Source of the DNA: a virus
IMG/VR virus record: IMGVR_UViG_3300030108_000186
Span: 1 to 28,768 of that record
Length of the DNA: 28,768 bases
Direction: 5' to 3' (one strand)
Shown here in pieces: positions 28,495 through 28,768 of this stretch; the stretch's first letter is position 1; the number at the start of each line of letters is the position of its first letter. Position numbers and translations under genes: made by a program. Under the pieces are notes generated by a model. That model saw only the letters and a list, made by a program, of their open reading frames with translations, searched no databases and was not told the DNA's origin.

Positions 28495-28768
28495 ATGAGC
28501 GTAACAATTAACGGAACAATTAAAAAGATTCTAGAACTAGAACAAGGAACTTCTAAGTCAGGAAAAGAATGGCAAAAGCAAAACGTAATAATAGAACAGA
28601 ATGTTGATAGAGATTGGAACAAAGATGTTGTAATAAGTGCTTTTGGCGTAGATAAAATTAATCAATTAAATAAATTCAGCGAAGGAGATACAATTGATAT
28701 TATGTGTAATGTATATTCAAGAGAATACAATGGAAAATATTATACAAGTTTAGATGGATATTGGTTTG
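28495..28768 (+). CDS. SSB-like OB-fold protein (DUF3127 type), 5' part
   Basis: ATG 28495 opens a frame that runs off the window and continues at base 1. The first residues (SVTINGTIKKILELEQGTSK) and SGKEWQKQNVIIEQNVDRDW are the DUF3127 pattern: 'G.i..i...e.gtsksGkeWqkq..vie'. VVISAFGVDKINQLNKFSEG and SREYNGKYYTSLDGYW follow. The full protein, with the acidic DLPF end read from the left side of the window, is about 111 residues, right for a single OB-fold SSB. It likely coats phage ssDNA and recruits host partners through the tail. The one mismatch of the overlap (28767 T against 99 C) falls in this gene. Confidence 0.8.
   Translation, partial: MSVTINGTIKKILELEQGTSKSGKEWQKQNVIIEQNVDRDWNKDVVISAFGVDKINQLNKFSEGDTIDIMCNVYSREYNGKYYTSLDGYWF
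28669..28768. repeat. Terminal direct repeat, right copy (circular junction)
   Basis: This is the right copy of the 100-base overlap with 1-100, with one difference at 28767. The codon frame is the same on both sides (codon boundary at 28669 and at 1), so joining the ends restores a complete gene and gives a circle of about 28,668 bases. Confidence 0.9.

Noticed and set aside
1-28768. CRISPR arrays, insertion sequences, integrase or repressor genes.
   Set aside because: No spaced direct repeats, no transposase or recombinase motifs and no lysogeny regulator were found; the genome looks virulent, though an HTH protein at 1859 could be a regulator of unknown kind.

Overview
This window looks like one complete, circularly permuted genome of a small tailed phage (Caudoviricetes) that infects a Bacteroidetes host, probably a Flavobacteriia-like bacterium. 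The last 100 bases repeat the first 100 with a single mismatch, so the unit genome is about 28,668 bp and the gene cut by the window edge (an SSB-like protein) closes across the junction. All supported genes lie on the + strand, the DNA is strongly AT-rich, genes are tightly packed with ATGA/TAATG overlaps, and Shine-Dalgarno sequences are generally absent. Many proteins have the look of Bacteroidetes phage families: DUF3127-type SSB ending in DLPF, XkdF-type protease, a 'MACGTLTKG' tail tube, and M15 endolysin.

Layout. (1) 26450-28768 and 1-4742: early region. A good Bacteroidetes-type host promoter (TTTG-N19-TAAATTTG, 26450-26480) precedes a run of small unknown genes, a putative recombination-associated protein, the SSB, a DnaA-domain-III/IV-like DNA-binding protein, a DnaD-like replication initiator with a G-free AT-rich block inside its gene, an HTH protein, a NinG-like nuclease, a sigma-70-like factor, Cys-rich proteins and several tiny proteins. 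No DNA polymerase, primase, helicase, integrase, repressor, tRNA or DNA methyltransferase is visible. (2) 4768-8615: a ParB-domain protein, a TET-associated-type glycosyltransferase and a TET/JBP-type 2-oxoglutarate/Fe(II) dioxygenase, directly followed by small and large terminase. (3) 8735-18252: tail assembly chaperone with a T9 slippery run and a -1 overlapping second frame, tail completion and joining proteins, distal tail/baseplate proteins, a fibre-like protein and a short tape measure. (4) 18289-24738: XkdF-type protease, acidic scaffold, HK97-fold major capsid protein, tail tube, a structural protein, a portal with a long C-terminal extension, and a head-tail connector. (5) 24738-26388: lysis-type small membrane proteins, M15 peptidase and a metallophosphoesterase.

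Two points stand out. First, five operon starts (4768, 8735, 18289, 19039, 21551) carry the same bipartite element, a 9-mer close to ATCAAATAA, then exactly 12 nt, then an invariant TACATTATATA. This is not the host consensus. With the sigma-like gene at 3038-3610 it suggests a host-promoter, phage-sigma, late-promoter cascade. Second, the dioxygenase plus glycosyltransferase pair implies hypermodified phage DNA, but no cytosine methyltransferase is encoded. The base acted on is therefore either thymine (JBP-like chemistry) or host-made 5-methylcytosine. All functional names come from reading motifs by eye; no database search was run.
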